From Nevskia sp035651715 (GTDB lineage: Bacteria > Pseudomonadota > Gammaproteobacteria > Nevskiales > Nevskiaceae): a stretch of 43,984 bases of DNA. Shown here in pieces: positions 16,170-24,419 of the stretch. Position 1 is the stretch's first letter; each line of letters starts with the position of its first letter. Under the pieces are notes generated by a model. It searched no databases. It worked only from the letters and a program-made list of their open reading frames with translations, and was not told the DNA's origin. Position numbers and translations under genes: made by a program. The DNA lies in the NCBI GenBank assembly GCA_035651715.1, contig DASRFD010000008.1:1-43984 (forward strand), written 5' to 3'.

Positions 16170-17942
16170 TCAGTTGTACTTGGAGAAGTAGTAGTAGACC
16201 TCGCCGCTGAGCGTATTCGGGTCGGTCTCCGGCAGGGTGAGCGAGGGATAGGCCGCCCAGGTCTCGAAGGCCAGCTGGTCCGGATTGACGCCGGCGCCCG
16301 CCAGCGCATCCATGTGGAACTGCGCGGTGTAGGCATAAACCGCGTCGCTGGTGGCATCCTGGCTGCCGTTGAGGATGAAGCCGATGCCCTGGCCATTGCT
16401 GCGCGCCGCGCTGGCGGCGAGCTGGGCCACGTACTGGATCGCCGGCACGCTGGGATAGGCGGTGTACTGGTACATCGCCGGGTTGCCCCAGTCGAAGTCG
16501 ACGTGCAGGAAGGAAATCCTGGTGCCGGTGGCGGCGTAGAAGGCCTGGACCCAGCTGGCGTAGTCGGCCTGCCAGTTCGGCTGCAGCGGCACTTCCGGGA
16601 ACGGCTCGATGTCGCCCACCGCCACGTTGGGGAAGGCCGCGGTGTAGATCTTCATGACCACGGCCGAGCGGCGCGCCTCGTCCTGGATGGTGCTGTTGCA
16701 GGCGTTGGCGCCGGTGTAGTAGTGGCCGTACCACAGCGGCTCGTCCATCAGCAGGGCGCTGACCTTGCCGCCGGCATTGAGCACTTTCTGGATGACCTGG
16801 TTGGCGGTACCCGGATCGGAATAGCTCTCGACGCCGGCGCCGCAGGCCACCTCGTTGTAGTTGTTGGCAACGCCGATCTCCAGGCCCAGCGCCAGGCCAT
16901 GGGCGTCCATGGCGCGGAAGATGCCGGGCAACACGCTGTCGGGAATCGCCATCAGCACGCTGGTCGGGATGCGGATCGCCTGGATGTGCTGCGCCGAACT
17001 GCTCCACTGCAGCAGCAGCTGGTCCCAGGTCTGGCCCTGGGCGATGGCGCCGAGGAAGTCCTCGCGCGGCGAGAACCAGCCGAGCTTGGCGCCGGCCAGC
17101 TGCGTCGCGGTCGGCAGCTGCTGCGCCAGCGCCGGCATCTGCGCCTGCGCCGCGGTGGCGGTGCTGGCGATGACGGAGGAGGTGGCCTGCGTGGTGGCGC
17201 TGCCGGTATAGCTGACGTGGATTTCCGGCCAGACCGCGGCGACCGCGGCCGGCACGCTCAGCTGGTACTGGCCGCTGGCGTTGGTGGTGGCGTTGGGCAG
17301 GCCGATCTGGGTCGGCGTGAACCAGATCTTGTCGCGGCGCAATTCGCGGCCGCTGGCGTCGAGGAAGATGACGCCGACATAGCCGGCGCTGGAAGCGCTG
17401 CCGGTGGCGGCGATCGCCACGTAGGCGCCGTAGGAGGCGCCGGAAGTCACGGCGAACTGGGCGAGATTGGAGGAGATCGACTGCCCCGGCACCAGCGCGT
17501 AGGTACGCACGCTGACCGGCGCGTTGGCCACCGGCACCGTCACCGGCGAGACGTCATGGGTGTTGCCGGTATTCGGCTCGGTATACCAGACGTCGCCGAC
17601 CGTGGCGCCGCCGGCGCCGGCGCAGATGCAGGCGCCCTCGATGCCGCCGCGCACAGCGATGATGGCGCTGGCCGCGCCGGCCGGTACCGTACCGGTCAGG
17701 GTGCGCCAGCTCATGCCGGTGCGCGCGGTCACGTCCAGCGCATAGGCGCTGAGCGTGGCATTGGCCACCACCTTGCCGCCGCTGGTCAGGGTGCCGCTCA
17801 CCGCGCCGGCGCTGGCGGTGCTGCTGGCCGAGAGGCTGGAGGCCGTCACCGCCGCCGTCTTTCCTGCCGCATGAGCGGCGGGCAGCAGGCTCAGGGCGAG
17901 AATTCCGCAGGAAAGCCCCAGGTGTAAGTGGCGAAATTTCAT
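16170..17942 (-). CDS. Secreted protein of unknown function, possible TIM-barrel hydrolase-like domain
   Basis: This 590-residue protein has a clear signal peptide (residues 1-25, ending LLPAAHAAGK). I do not recognise a named family. Residues about 26-330 are rich in Ser, Thr, Ala and Gly and look like one or two beta-sandwich (binding-type) domains, including GAYVAIAATGSASSAGYVGV and a DASGRELRRDKIWF strand. Residues about 335-590 alternate helices and strands ending in acidic or aromatic motifs (SALLMDEPLWYGHYY, VAVGDIEPFPEVP, RISFLHVDFDWGNP), as in glycoside-hydrolase-like TIM barrels; the Asp/Glu in these could be catalytic. ATG at 17942 is preceded by AAGGAT. It has its own terminator and no operon partner. 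A role in polysaccharide binding or degradation is only a guess. Confidence 0.75.
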   Translation of the reverse strand: MKFRHLHLGLSCGILALSLLPAAHAAGKTAAVTASSLSASSTASAGAVSGTLTSGGKVVANATLSAYALDVTARTGMSWRTLTGTVPAGAASAIIAVRGGIEGACICAGAGGATVGDVWYTEPNTGNTHDVSPVTVPVANAPVSVRTYALVPGQSISSNLAQFAVTSGASYGAYVAIAATGSASSAGYVGVIFLDASGRELRRDKIWFTPTQIGLPNATTNASGQYQLSVPAAVAAVWPEIHVSYTGSATTQATSSVIASTATAAQAQMPALAQQLPTATQLAGAKLGWFSPREDFLGAIAQGQTWDQLLLQWSSSAQHIQAIRIPTSVLMAIPDSVLPGIFRAMDAHGLALGLEIGVANNYNEVACGAGVESYSDPGTANQVIQKVLNAGGKVSALLMDEPLWYGHYYTGANACNSTIQDEARRSAVVMKIYTAAFPNVAVGDIEPFPEVPLQPNWQADYASWVQAFYAATGTRISFLHVDFDWGNPAMYQYTAYPSVPAIQYVAQLAASAARSNGQGIGFILNGSQDATSDAVYAYTAQFHMDALAGAGVNPDQLAFETWAAYPSLTLPETDPNTLSGEVYYYFSKYN

Positions 17943-18216
17943 TTGAATCCTTGCGCCGGCTGTCGGCGCGTTCTGAGCAGGTGCCGCGATTGGCATGGCG
18001 CGCATCGTCTGGTCACCTGACGACCGGGTCAAGTGCTCAAGCCGCGACGAGCGATTGACGGTAGCTGGAGGCCGATACTCGCAATCAAAATGCCAAAAAA
18101 GCCAAGGGGGTCCCATGCCAAAACCTGTGGTAAAAATCCCCTAAAACAGGCGCCTCGCGCAGCCGGCCCGGCGGCGTGGCGGTGCCCTGCCCCCTCCCGG
18201 GGTTCGAGGAGCAACC
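17943..18216. promoter_or_regulatory. Divergent intergenic region with AT-rich repeats
   Basis: This 274-base gap separates the secreted-protein gene (leftward) from the GFA gene (rightward) and must hold both promoters. A conspicuously AT-rich patch at 18085-18150 contains the word TGCCAAAA twice and an inverted repeat CCTGT...ACAGG (arms at about 18124-18128 and 18146-18150), features that could be an operator. The GFA gene has AGGAG at about 18208-18212. No gene is evident inside. Confidence 0.45.
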
Positions 18217-18564
18217 ATGCGATACCAAGGCAGCTGCCACTGCGGCAAAGTCAGCTTCGAGGTCGAGGGCACGCTGGAACAGGCGATGGAATGCAACTGC
18301 TCGCACTGCAGCCGCAAGGGCTACCTGCTGTGGTTCGTGCCGCAGGCGCAGTTCCGGCTCGACAGCGGCGGGGCCGACCTGCGGACCTACACGTTCAACA
18401 AGCACGTGATCCAGCACCGCTTCTGTCCGGACTGCGGCTGCGCGCCCTTTGCCTACGGCCGCGACCGCGCCGGCAACCCGATGGCGGCGGTGAACGTGCG
18501 CTGCCTGGAGGGCGTGGACCTGGGCGCCATCAAGCGGGTGCCGGTGGACGGCCGCTCGTTCTAG
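18217..18564 (+). CDS. GFA/CENP-V family zinc-binding protein
   Basis: This 115-residue protein has the GFA (CENP-V/GFA) zinc-binding layout: CHCGKVSFEV near the N-terminus, CNCSHCSRKG, and HRFCPDCGCAPFAYG. These six or seven Cys bind two zinc ions in characterised relatives such as glutathione-dependent formaldehyde-activating enzyme. Most small family members have no proven activity, so the formaldehyde link should not be assumed. ATG at 18217 has a good AGGAG six bases upstream. It is a single-gene unit facing the MFS gene. Confidence 0.9.
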   Translation: MRYQGSCHCGKVSFEVEGTLEQAMECNCSHCSRKGYLLWFVPQAQFRLDSGGADLRTYTFNKHVIQHRFCPDCGCAPFAYGRDRAGNPMAAVNVRCLEGVDLGAIKRVPVDGRSF

Positions 18565-18567
18565 CGG

Positions 18568-18597
18568 AAATAAAAAGGCCCGCCACAAGGGCGGGCC
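18568..18597 (-). terminator. Intrinsic terminator downstream of the MFS gene
   Basis: GGCCCGCC (18577-18584) pairs with GGCGGGCC (18590-18597) around a five-base loop. On the minus strand the stem is followed by TTTTTATTT. It sits 135 bases past the MFS stop. On the plus strand the stem is followed by an A-run, so it is not a classic terminator for the GFA gene. Confidence 0.75.
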
Positions 18598-18731
18598 AAA
18601 AAAGCCTCGGAGGAGGTGATACGCCTCTAGGTTAATTTCCCGCGCGCCGCGGCGGAAGCGGCCTGCGCTTCTTTGAACAGACCGATTCGGTCTTAGGGGC
18701 GGGCCCGGCGCGGCTTGTCCGCGGACCGGCC

Positions 18732-20069
18732 CTAGGCCAGCCTCACCTTGAACAGCTCGCGCGAGCGGCGCCAGACATAGAGCACGGTGAGCAGGGTCAG
18801 GCTGCCGCCGAACAGCACCGAGGGCACGGTGCCGAGCAGCCGCGCGGCCAGGCCGGACTCGAAAGCGCCGAGTTCGTTGGAGGCGGCGAGGAAGATGCCG
18901 TTGACCGAGACCACGCGGCCGCGCAGGTGGTCCGGCGGCATCACCTGCAGGATGGTGCCGCGGATCACCACGCTGACGCTGTCGAAGGCGCCGGTGAGGA
19001 ACAGGGCCGCCGCCGACAGCCAGAAGCTCTGCGACACGCCGAACAGCAGGATCGACACGCCGAAGCAGGCCACCACCACCAGCAGGTTGCGCCAGGCGCG
19101 GTGGGTGGGCGGGTAGCGGGTGCAGATCAGCAGGGTCAGCATCGCGCCGATGGCCGGCGCGGCGCGCAGCACGCCCAGGCCTTCCGGGCCGACCCGCAGG
19201 ATGTCGGTGGCGAACACCGGCAGGATGGCGGTGACGCCGCCGAACAGCACCGAGAACAGGTCCAGCGAGATCGAGTAGAGGATGATCGGCGTCCTGAACA
19301 CGAAGGAAATGCCCTCGCCCAGGCTCTCCCACAAACCGGCCTCCGCCCGCCCTTCCCGGGCCGGCTGCGGCGGGCGCGGCTTGAGGCCGGCGAACAGCAG
19401 CAGGGCGCCCAGGGTCAAGGCGATCACCGCCAGCAGCGTACCGGTCAGTCCGAGAACGGCGTAGAGGAAGCCGGCGCAGACCGGGCCGAGGATCGCCCCG
19501 CCCTGCCAGCCGCTGCTGCGCCAGGCCGCGGCGTTGGCGTAGATCGCGCGGGGCACGATGAAGGCGGTGAGCGAGCTGGCGGCGGGCGAGAAAAAGCCGC
19601 GCGCCAGGCCCAGCGCGGCGATCACGCCGTAAATGGTCAGCAGCAGGGTGTGCTGCGAGATGCGCGCCTGGGTGGCGGGCAAGGTGATCCACAGCAGCAC
19701 GCACGAGCCCGCGGCGATGAACAGCGTGGCGCCCAGCATGATGCGGCGCCGGTCGCCGCGGTCGGCGAGGTGGCCGCCGAACAGGGCCAGGGCGATGAAG
19801 GGCACGGCCTCGGCCAGGCCGGTGAAGCCGAGCACCAGCGGATCGTGGGTCAGCCGGTACAGCTCGTAGCCCAGCACCACCTCCTGCGCCAGGATGGCGA
19901 TGGTGAACAGGAACACGCCCAGGGTGAGATGCCGGAACTCGGCATAACGCAGCGCGGCGAAGGTGTCGTGGCGCGGCGCCGGCGCCATTTCGGCGACCGC
20001 ATCTTCCGGCGGCGGGGTGGCGGGCTCGGTCATCGCAACGGCAGGGGTCGGCTCAGGCGGGGGCGCCAT
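18732..20069 (-). CDS. MFS transporter (EntS-like efflux family)
   Basis: This protein of about 445 residues has twelve membrane helices. A Pro/Ala-rich cytoplasmic N-terminus (about 35 residues) precedes FAALRYAEFRHLTLGVF, the MFS_3 (enterobactin-exporter-like) N-terminal pattern; the loop 2-3 motif GGHLADRGDRRRIM is intact, as is LRGRVVSVNGIF between later helices. Members export siderophores or drugs; the substrate is not predictable here. ATG at 20069 overlaps the end of rsmI by 17 bases and has GGGGA directly upstream; an ATG at 20033 would avoid the overlap but lacks a ribosome-binding site. Co-transcription with rsmI is likely. Confidence 0.85.
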   Translation of the reverse strand: MAPPPEPTPAVAMTEPATPPPEDAVAEMAPAPRHDTFAALRYAEFRHLTLGVFLFTIAILAQEVVLGYELYRLTHDPLVLGFTGLAEAVPFIALALFGGHLADRGDRRRIMLGATLFIAAGSCVLLWITLPATQARISQHTLLLTIYGVIAALGLARGFFSPAASSLTAFIVPRAIYANAAAWRSSGWQGGAILGPVCAGFLYAVLGLTGTLLAVIALTLGALLLFAGLKPRPPQPAREGRAEAGLWESLGEGISFVFRTPIILYSISLDLFSVLFGGVTAILPVFATDILRVGPEGLGVLRAAPAIGAMLTLLICTRYPPTHRAWRNLLVVVACFGVSILLFGVSQSFWLSAAALFLTGAFDSVSVVIRGTILQVMPPDHLRGRVVSVNGIFLAASNELGAFESGLAARLLGTVPSVLFGGSLTLLTVLYVWRRSRELFKVRLA

Positions 20070-20985
20070 TGTCCCCGTTTTCGCTCGGGCCTGCGCCGCC
20101 CAGGCGCAGGGCCGCGGCGTACAGCGCCTTGCGCGGCGCACCGGTGATCTCCGCCGCCAGCCGCGCCGCCGCGGAGGGCGGCAGCTCGCGCAGCAGCAGG
20201 CGCAGCACGCGCTCGCCCTCGGCGGCGTCGGCGGCTTTTTCGGCGGCGCCGATCAGCAGCACGAATTCGCCGCGGCCGCGGTTGGGGTCGGCCGCCTGCC
20301 AGGCGGCAAGCCCCGCGGCGCTGCCGCTGAAGCTCTCCTCGAAACGCTTGGAGAGCTCGCGCGACAGCGCCACCGGCCGTTGCGGGCCAAGCACGGCGAC
20401 GACGTCGGCCAGGGACTCGGCAATGCGGTGGGCGGACTCGTAGACGATCACGGTGCGGCTGTCCCGGCCGAGCTCCTCCAGGCGCGCGCGGCGGGCGGCC
20501 TGCTTCGGCGGCAGGAAGCCGGCGAAGACGAAGGCGTCGCTGGGCAGGCCGGACACCGACAGGGCGGCGACGGCGGCGCAGGGCCCCGGCACCGCGTAGG
20601 CCGGCACGCCGGCGGCGCGGGCGGCCCGCACCAGGGCGAAGCCGGGATCGGAGATCAGCGGCGTGCCGGCGTCGGAGATCAGGGCCAGGGACTGGCCGGC
20701 CTGGAGCTGGCGCACCAGCTCGGCGGCGATACGGTCCTCGTTGTGCTCGTGCAGCGCCACCAGGGGACGCTGGATGCCGAAGTGGGCCAGCAGCTGGCCG
20801 CTGGTGCGGGTATCCTCGGCGGCGATGCGGTCCACCGCCGCCAGCACGTCGCGGGCGCGCGGCGACAGGTCGCCGAGGTTGCCGATGGGGGTGGCGACCA
20901 CGTAGAGGGCGCCGGGGCGCACCGGATGGCCGGCCGTCGTGGCCGGTTCGGGGGTGGCGCTGTCATCCGGGGTGGGGGTGGCCAT
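20053..20985 (-). CDS. rsmI: 16S rRNA 2'-O-ribose C1402 methyltransferase RsmI
   Basis: This 310-residue member of the tetrapyrrole-methylase-like family shows all RsmI signatures: VVATPIGNLGDLSPRA, AAEDTRTSGQLLAHFG, ALISDAGTPLISDPGF, VPGPCAAVAALSVSGLPSDA, and VIVYESAHRIAESLADV. It methylates the ribose of C1402 in the decoding centre of 16S rRNA using S-adenosylmethionine. The first 25 residues are a Pro/Thr-rich extension. It is transcribed divergently from lpoA with only 15 bases between the two start codons, the same arrangement as yraL/yraM in E. coli, so the promoters must lie inside the opposite gene or the true start is further in. Confidence 0.96.
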   Translation of the reverse strand: MATPTPDDSATPEPATTAGHPVRPGALYVVATPIGNLGDLSPRARDVLAAVDRIAAEDTRTSGQLLAHFGIQRPLVALHEHNEDRIAAELVRQLQAGQSLALISDAGTPLISDPGFALVRAARAAGVPAYAVPGPCAAVAALSVSGLPSDAFVFAGFLPPKQAARRARLEELGRDSRTVIVYESAHRIAESLADVVAVLGPQRPVALSRELSKRFEESFSGSAAGLAAWQAADPNRGRGEFVLLIGAAEKAADAAEGERVLRLLLRELPPSAAARLAAEITGAPRKALYAAALRLGGAGPSENGDNGAPA

Positions 20986-21000
20986 GTCATACTTTAGCGG

Positions 21001-22899
21001 ATGAAGCTCCGCCGACTGACACCTCCCGCCGCCCTGCTCGTGGCTGCGCTCGCCGGCTGCGCCGTCGGGTCCGCCCCCTCCTATTCCGCCTCCACCGGCG
21101 AGTCCGGCGCGGCGCTGGACAATGCCGAGCGGGCCCAGGCCCGCAACGACAGCTACCGGGCCTCGCGCGCCTACGAACAGGCGGCCGCGCAGGCCACCGG
21201 GGCGCAGGCCGCGGACTATCACCTGCGCGCCGCCGAGGCGGCCGCCGATGGCAACGACTACGTCTATGCCAGCGGCATTCTCGATGCCTTGCCGCTGAAC
21301 AGCCTCGACCCCTCGCAGCAGCTGCGCTGGCGCATCGTGCGCGCGCGCATCGCCCTGGCCCGCAACGATGCGGCCGGCGCGCTGCGCCTGCTGCCGGCCG
21401 ACAATGCCGGCGGCTCGCCGCTGGCCGAGCGGGTGCTGCTGCTGCGCGGCCGCGCCCTGTTCCGGGTCGGCGATCCGGTGGCGGCGACCCAGGCGCTGGT
21501 ACAGCGCGAGCGCCTGCTCCCGCCCGGCCAGGCCGGCGAGAACCGCGACGCGATCTGGTCCGGCCTCATCGCGGCCACCCTGGACGGCGCCGCGCTGGCC
21601 CGCGCCGGCAACGCCGATGCGGTGACCCGCGGCTGGATCGAGCTGGCCAACCTGGCGCACCGCAACGCCTCGCTCGACCAGTACGAAGGCTGGCGCCAGC
21701 GCTATCCGGCCCATCCGGCCCAGGACCGCCTGGCCGGCGTGATGATGCAGGGCCAGCAGCCGGCGCCGGCGCCGGCCTACGTGCAGCCCGGCGGCCCCTC
21801 GCCGCTGGCGCAGCCGACGTTCAGCACCGTGCCGGCCCGGCCCGGCTTCTATGCCCTGCTGCTGCCGCAGAGCGGTGGCCTGGCCAGCTACGCCGAGAGC
21901 CTGCACGCCGGCTTTGCCGCCGCCGCGGCCCGCGCCGGCAGCCCCGCCGAGGTGCGCGTCTACGACGCCGCCGGCAATCCGGCGGCGACCCTCAGCGCCT
22001 ACAACCAGGCGGTCGGCGATGGCGCCGGCGTGGTGGTGGGGCCGCTGCTGAAGAACGATGTCGGCTCCCTCAGCCAGGCCGGGAGCCTGCGCACCCCGGT
22101 GCTGGCCCTGAATTACCTCGACAGCGGCCACGCCGTGCCGCCGGGCTTCTACCAGTTCGGCCTGGCGCCGGAGGACGAGGCCCGCGCCGCCGCCGAGGAT
22201 GCGGTGTCGCGGGGCCTGCGCCGCGCCCTGGTGCTGGTGCCCGACAACGACCGCGGCAGCCGCGTCGCAGCCGCTTTCGAGCAGCGCCTGCGCGAGCTCG
22301 GCGGCGAGGTGCGTGATTCGCGCCGCTATTCCGGCGAGTTCAAGGACTGGCAGGCGCCGATCGCCAGCCTGATGCACTACCAGCGGATCGACGACAAGAA
22401 GAAGCTGGCCGAGCTGCGCGCCGCCAATCCTGGCGTCGACCCGCAGCGCCGCAACGACTTCGACTTCATCTTCATGGACGCCGGCGCCGCGCAGGCGCGC
22501 CAGCTGTGGCCGCTGTTCCGCTTCTACCGCGCCGAGCGCATGCCGATCTACGACACCGCGGCGGTCAACGAAGGCCATGGCGACCAGGATCTGGCCGGCA
22601 TCCGCTTCTGCGACGCGCCGTGGATGCTGGACCAGGGCGGCACCTGGGCGGCCCTGCACGGCGAGGCGCTCAACGGCCGCCGCCCCGAGCAGGGGCGCTT
22701 CTACGCCCTCGGCGACGACGCCTTCCAGCTGGCCCAGCGCCTGGCGCAGAACAGCCTGCACCCGCTGGACGAGCTGCCCGGCGCCAGCGGCACCTTGCGC
22801 GTCGGCGACGACGGCGCCGTGCACCGCAGCCTGGTCTGCGCCCGCACCACCGAAGGCGAGCCGCAGGTGCTGGAGCCGCCCGGGGCGGGAGCCCAGTAA
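21001..22899 (+). CDS. lpoA: Penicillin-binding protein activator LpoA (outer-membrane lipoprotein)
   Basis: This 632-residue protein has a lipoprotein signal (ALLVAALAGC, Cys20). The N-terminal half (to about residue 250) is helical and TPR-like (YRASRAYEQAAAQATGAQAA). The C-terminal half is a periplasmic-binding-protein-like domain (GFYALLLPQSGGLASYAESL, GVVVGPLLKNDVGSL, RRALVLVPDNDRGSRVAAAF). LpoA reaches from the outer membrane to activate PBP1a in peptidoglycan synthesis. Its place between rsmI and yraN-diaA is the conserved gammaproteobacterial order. The ATG at 21001 gives a normal lipoprotein leader. The next gene begins one base after its stop. Confidence 0.95.
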   Translation: MKLRRLTPPAALLVAALAGCAVGSAPSYSASTGESGAALDNAERAQARNDSYRASRAYEQAAAQATGAQAADYHLRAAEAAADGNDYVYASGILDALPLNSLDPSQQLRWRIVRARIALARNDAAGALRLLPADNAGGSPLAERVLLLRGRALFRVGDPVAATQALVQRERLLPPGQAGENRDAIWSGLIAATLDGAALARAGNADAVTRGWIELANLAHRNASLDQYEGWRQRYPAHPAQDRLAGVMMQGQQPAPAPAYVQPGGPSPLAQPTFSTVPARPGFYALLLPQSGGLASYAESLHAGFAAAAARAGSPAEVRVYDAAGNPAATLSAYNQAVGDGAGVVVGPLLKNDVGSLSQAGSLRTPVLALNYLDSGHAVPPGFYQFGLAPEDEARAAAEDAVSRGLRRALVLVPDNDRGSRVAAAFEQRLRELGGEVRDSRRYSGEFKDWQAPIASLMHYQRIDDKKKLAELRAANPGVDPQRRNDFDFIFMDAGAAQARQLWPLFRFYRAERMPIYDTAAVNEGHGDQDLAGIRFCDAPWMLDQGGTWAALHGEALNGRRPEQGRFYALGDDAFQLAQRLAQNSLHPLDELPGASGTLRVGDDGAVHRSLVCARTTEGEPQVLEPPGAGAQ

Positions 22900-22900
22900 G

Positions 22901-23281
22901 CTGCGCCTGTTCGCCAACAAGACCGAGCGCGGCGCCGCCGCCGAAGCCCTGGCGCAACGGCACCTGGAGCGGCACGGCCTGAAGCTGGTCGCCCGCAACT
23001 GGCGTTGCGCCGGCGGCGAGCTGGACCTGGTGATGCGGCGGCCCGATCGCCCCGGCAACACGCTGGTGATGGTGGAAGTGCGCAAGCGCTCGCGCAGCGA
23101 CTACGGCGACGCCTTCGCCTCGGTGCATGGGCGCAAGCGCGGCCGGGTGATCCACGCCGCGAAAATGTTCCTGGCGGCGCACCCGCAGTATGCCGGCGAC
23201 GCGGTCCGCTTCGACGTGGTGGCGGTGGACGGCGCCGACGCGGTGGAGTGGCTGGAAGCGGCGTTCACCGCCGAGGGCTGA
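22901..23281 (+). CDS. yraN: YraN/UPF0102 family endonuclease-like protein, probably CTG start
   Basis: This protein of about 126 residues has the UPF0102 pattern: RGAAAEALAQRHLERHG, then ARNWRCAGGELDLVMRR, VMVEVRKRSRSDYGDAF, and a C-terminal VRFDVVAVDG. The GELD ... EVRKR residues resemble the metal-binding core of nuclease-fold proteins; the cellular role is unclear. No ATG, GTG or TTG occurs in frame between the lpoA stop region and this conserved domain. CTG at 22901, one base after the lpoA stop and nine bases after GGGAG (22887-22891), gives exactly the expected N-terminus. The next in-frame ATG (about 23033) would cut off the conserved first third. diaA follows 19 bases downstream. Confidence 0.85.
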   Translation: MRLFANKTERGAAAEALAQRHLERHGLKLVARNWRCAGGELDLVMRRPDRPGNTLVMVEVRKRSRSDYGDAFASVHGRKRGRVIHAAKMFLAAHPQYAGDAVRFDVVAVDGADAVEWLEAAFTAEG

Positions 23282-23300
23282 GATTTCGAGGAGCAGGACC

Positions 23301-23897
23301 ATGACGACAACCGATCTGGAAAGCCGCATCCGCTCGCATTTCGAAGCGAGCATCGAGACCAAGCAGCGCACCCTGGCGACGATGCTGCCCGCCATCCTCG
23401 GCGCCGCGCGGCACATGGCCGCGGTGCTCAAGGCCGGCAACAAGGTCCTGGCCTGCGGCAACGGCGGCTCGGCCGCCGACGCGCAGCACTTCGCCGCGGA
23501 ACTGACCGGCCGCTATGAAAGGGAACGGCCGGGACTGGCGGGCATCGCCCTGACCACCGACACCTCGGCGCTGACCGCGATCGGCAACGATTACGCCTTC
23601 GAGCAGATCTTCTCCAAGCAGGTGCAGGCCCTGGTGCGGCCCGGCGACCTGCTGCTGGCGATCTCCACCTCGGGCAATTCCGGCAACGTGGTGCGCGCCA
23701 TCGAGGCGGCCCATGCCGGCGACGCCAGCGTCATCGCCCTGACCGGCCGCGACGGCGGCAAGATGGGCAGGATGCTCAAGGACGGGGACTTCGAGCTGCG
23801 CTCGGCCAGCGCGGTCACCGCGCGCATCCAGGAGACGCACCTGGTCTTCCTGCACTGCCTGTGCGACCTGACCGACGAGATCCTGTTCCCGAAATAA
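23301..23897 (+). CDS. diaA: SIS-domain phosphoheptose isomerase-like protein (DiaA/GmhA)
   Basis: This 198-residue SIS-domain protein carries ACGNGGSAADAQHFAAELTG, LTTDTSALTAIGNDYAFE, ISTSGNSGNVVRAI and a C-terminal IQETHLVFLHCLCD. GmhA (sedoheptulose-7-phosphate isomerase) and DiaA (a DnaA-binding initiation regulator) share these motifs. The position after lpoA-yraN is that of diaA, so DiaA is preferred, but an enzymatic role cannot be excluded from sequence alone. ATG at 23301 is preceded by CGAGGAG. A plausible terminator follows at 23957-23984. Confidence 0.9.
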   Translation: MTTTDLESRIRSHFEASIETKQRTLATMLPAILGAARHMAAVLKAGNKVLACGNGGSAADAQHFAAELTGRYERERPGLAGIALTTDTSALTAIGNDYAFEQIFSKQVQALVRPGDLLLAISTSGNSGNVVRAIEAAHAGDASVIALTGRDGGKMGRMLKDGDFELRSASAVTARIQETHLVFLHCLCDLTDEILFPK

Positions 23898-23956
23898 AGC
23901 CCGGCGGCGCCGCGCCGGGGCGCGAGGATGCCGGAAAAAGCCGGGTGGCGAGGCCT

Positions 23957-23984
23957 GGGCGGTCTCTGCGTCCGCCGGTTTTTT
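23957..23984 (+). terminator. Probable intrinsic terminator after diaA
   Basis: GGCGG (23958-23962) pairs with CCGCC (23972-23976) over a nine-base loop, and TTTTTT follows at 23979-23984. The stem is short, so termination may be modest. It separates diaA from the convergent sspB. Confidence 0.55.
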
Positions 23985-24005
23985 GCGCGGCAGCGGCCCG
24001 TTGCC

Positions 24006-24419
24006 TTACTTGACCACCCGCAGCTTCGGCCGCCCGCCCGGCTTGGGCGGCTGCGGCGGCTCCTCGCCCGGCGCGCGGGCGGCGGGCGCCGCCGGATCGA
24101 GCGGCTCGGGCTCGCCGAACATGATGCCATCGCCGTTCTCGCGGGCGTAGATCGCCAGCACCGCGCCGCTGGGGATCAGGATGTCGAACGGCCGGCCGCC
24201 GAAGCGGGCCGAGAAGAAGATCGGCTCACTCTCCAGGTTCAGCTCGCGCACCGCCATCGGGCTGATGTCGAGCACGATGCGGCCGTCCTTGACGAAGGCC
24301 TGCGGCACGCTGACGCCCGGATAGTCCGCCGCCACCAGCAGGTGCGGGGCGTAGCCGTTGTCCACCGCCCAGGCGTGGATGGCGCGGATCAGGTAGGGAC
24401 GGCGTGAACGTGAGGTCAT
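24006..24419 (-). CDS. sspB: ClpXP protease adaptor SspB
   Basis: This 137-residue protein has an N-terminal substrate-binding domain (RRPYLIRAIHAWAVDNGYAP, GRIVLDISPMAVRELNL, FFSARFGGRPFDILIPSGAV), an acidic/proline linker, and the conserved C-terminal tail GGRPKLRVVK that docks onto ClpX. SspB delivers ssrA-tagged proteins from stalled ribosomes to ClpXP. ATG at 24419 overlaps the sspA stop by four bases (ATGA), so sspA and sspB are translationally coupled, as is common in gammaproteobacteria. An in-frame ATG further upstream inside sspA would add a tail unlike the family. Confidence 0.95.
   Translation of the reverse strand: MTSRSRRPYLIRAIHAWAVDNGYAPHLLVAADYPGVSVPQAFVKDGRIVLDISPMAVRELNLESEPIFFSARFGGRPFDILIPSGAVLAIYARENGDGIMFGEPEPLDPAAPAARAPGEEPPQPPKPGGRPKLRVVK

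Noticed and set aside
20986..23085. Upstream extension of rsmI through lpoA on the minus strand
   Set aside because: The rsmI frame stays open because of GC bias, but the extra residues show no family similarity and the lpoA strand is convincing.
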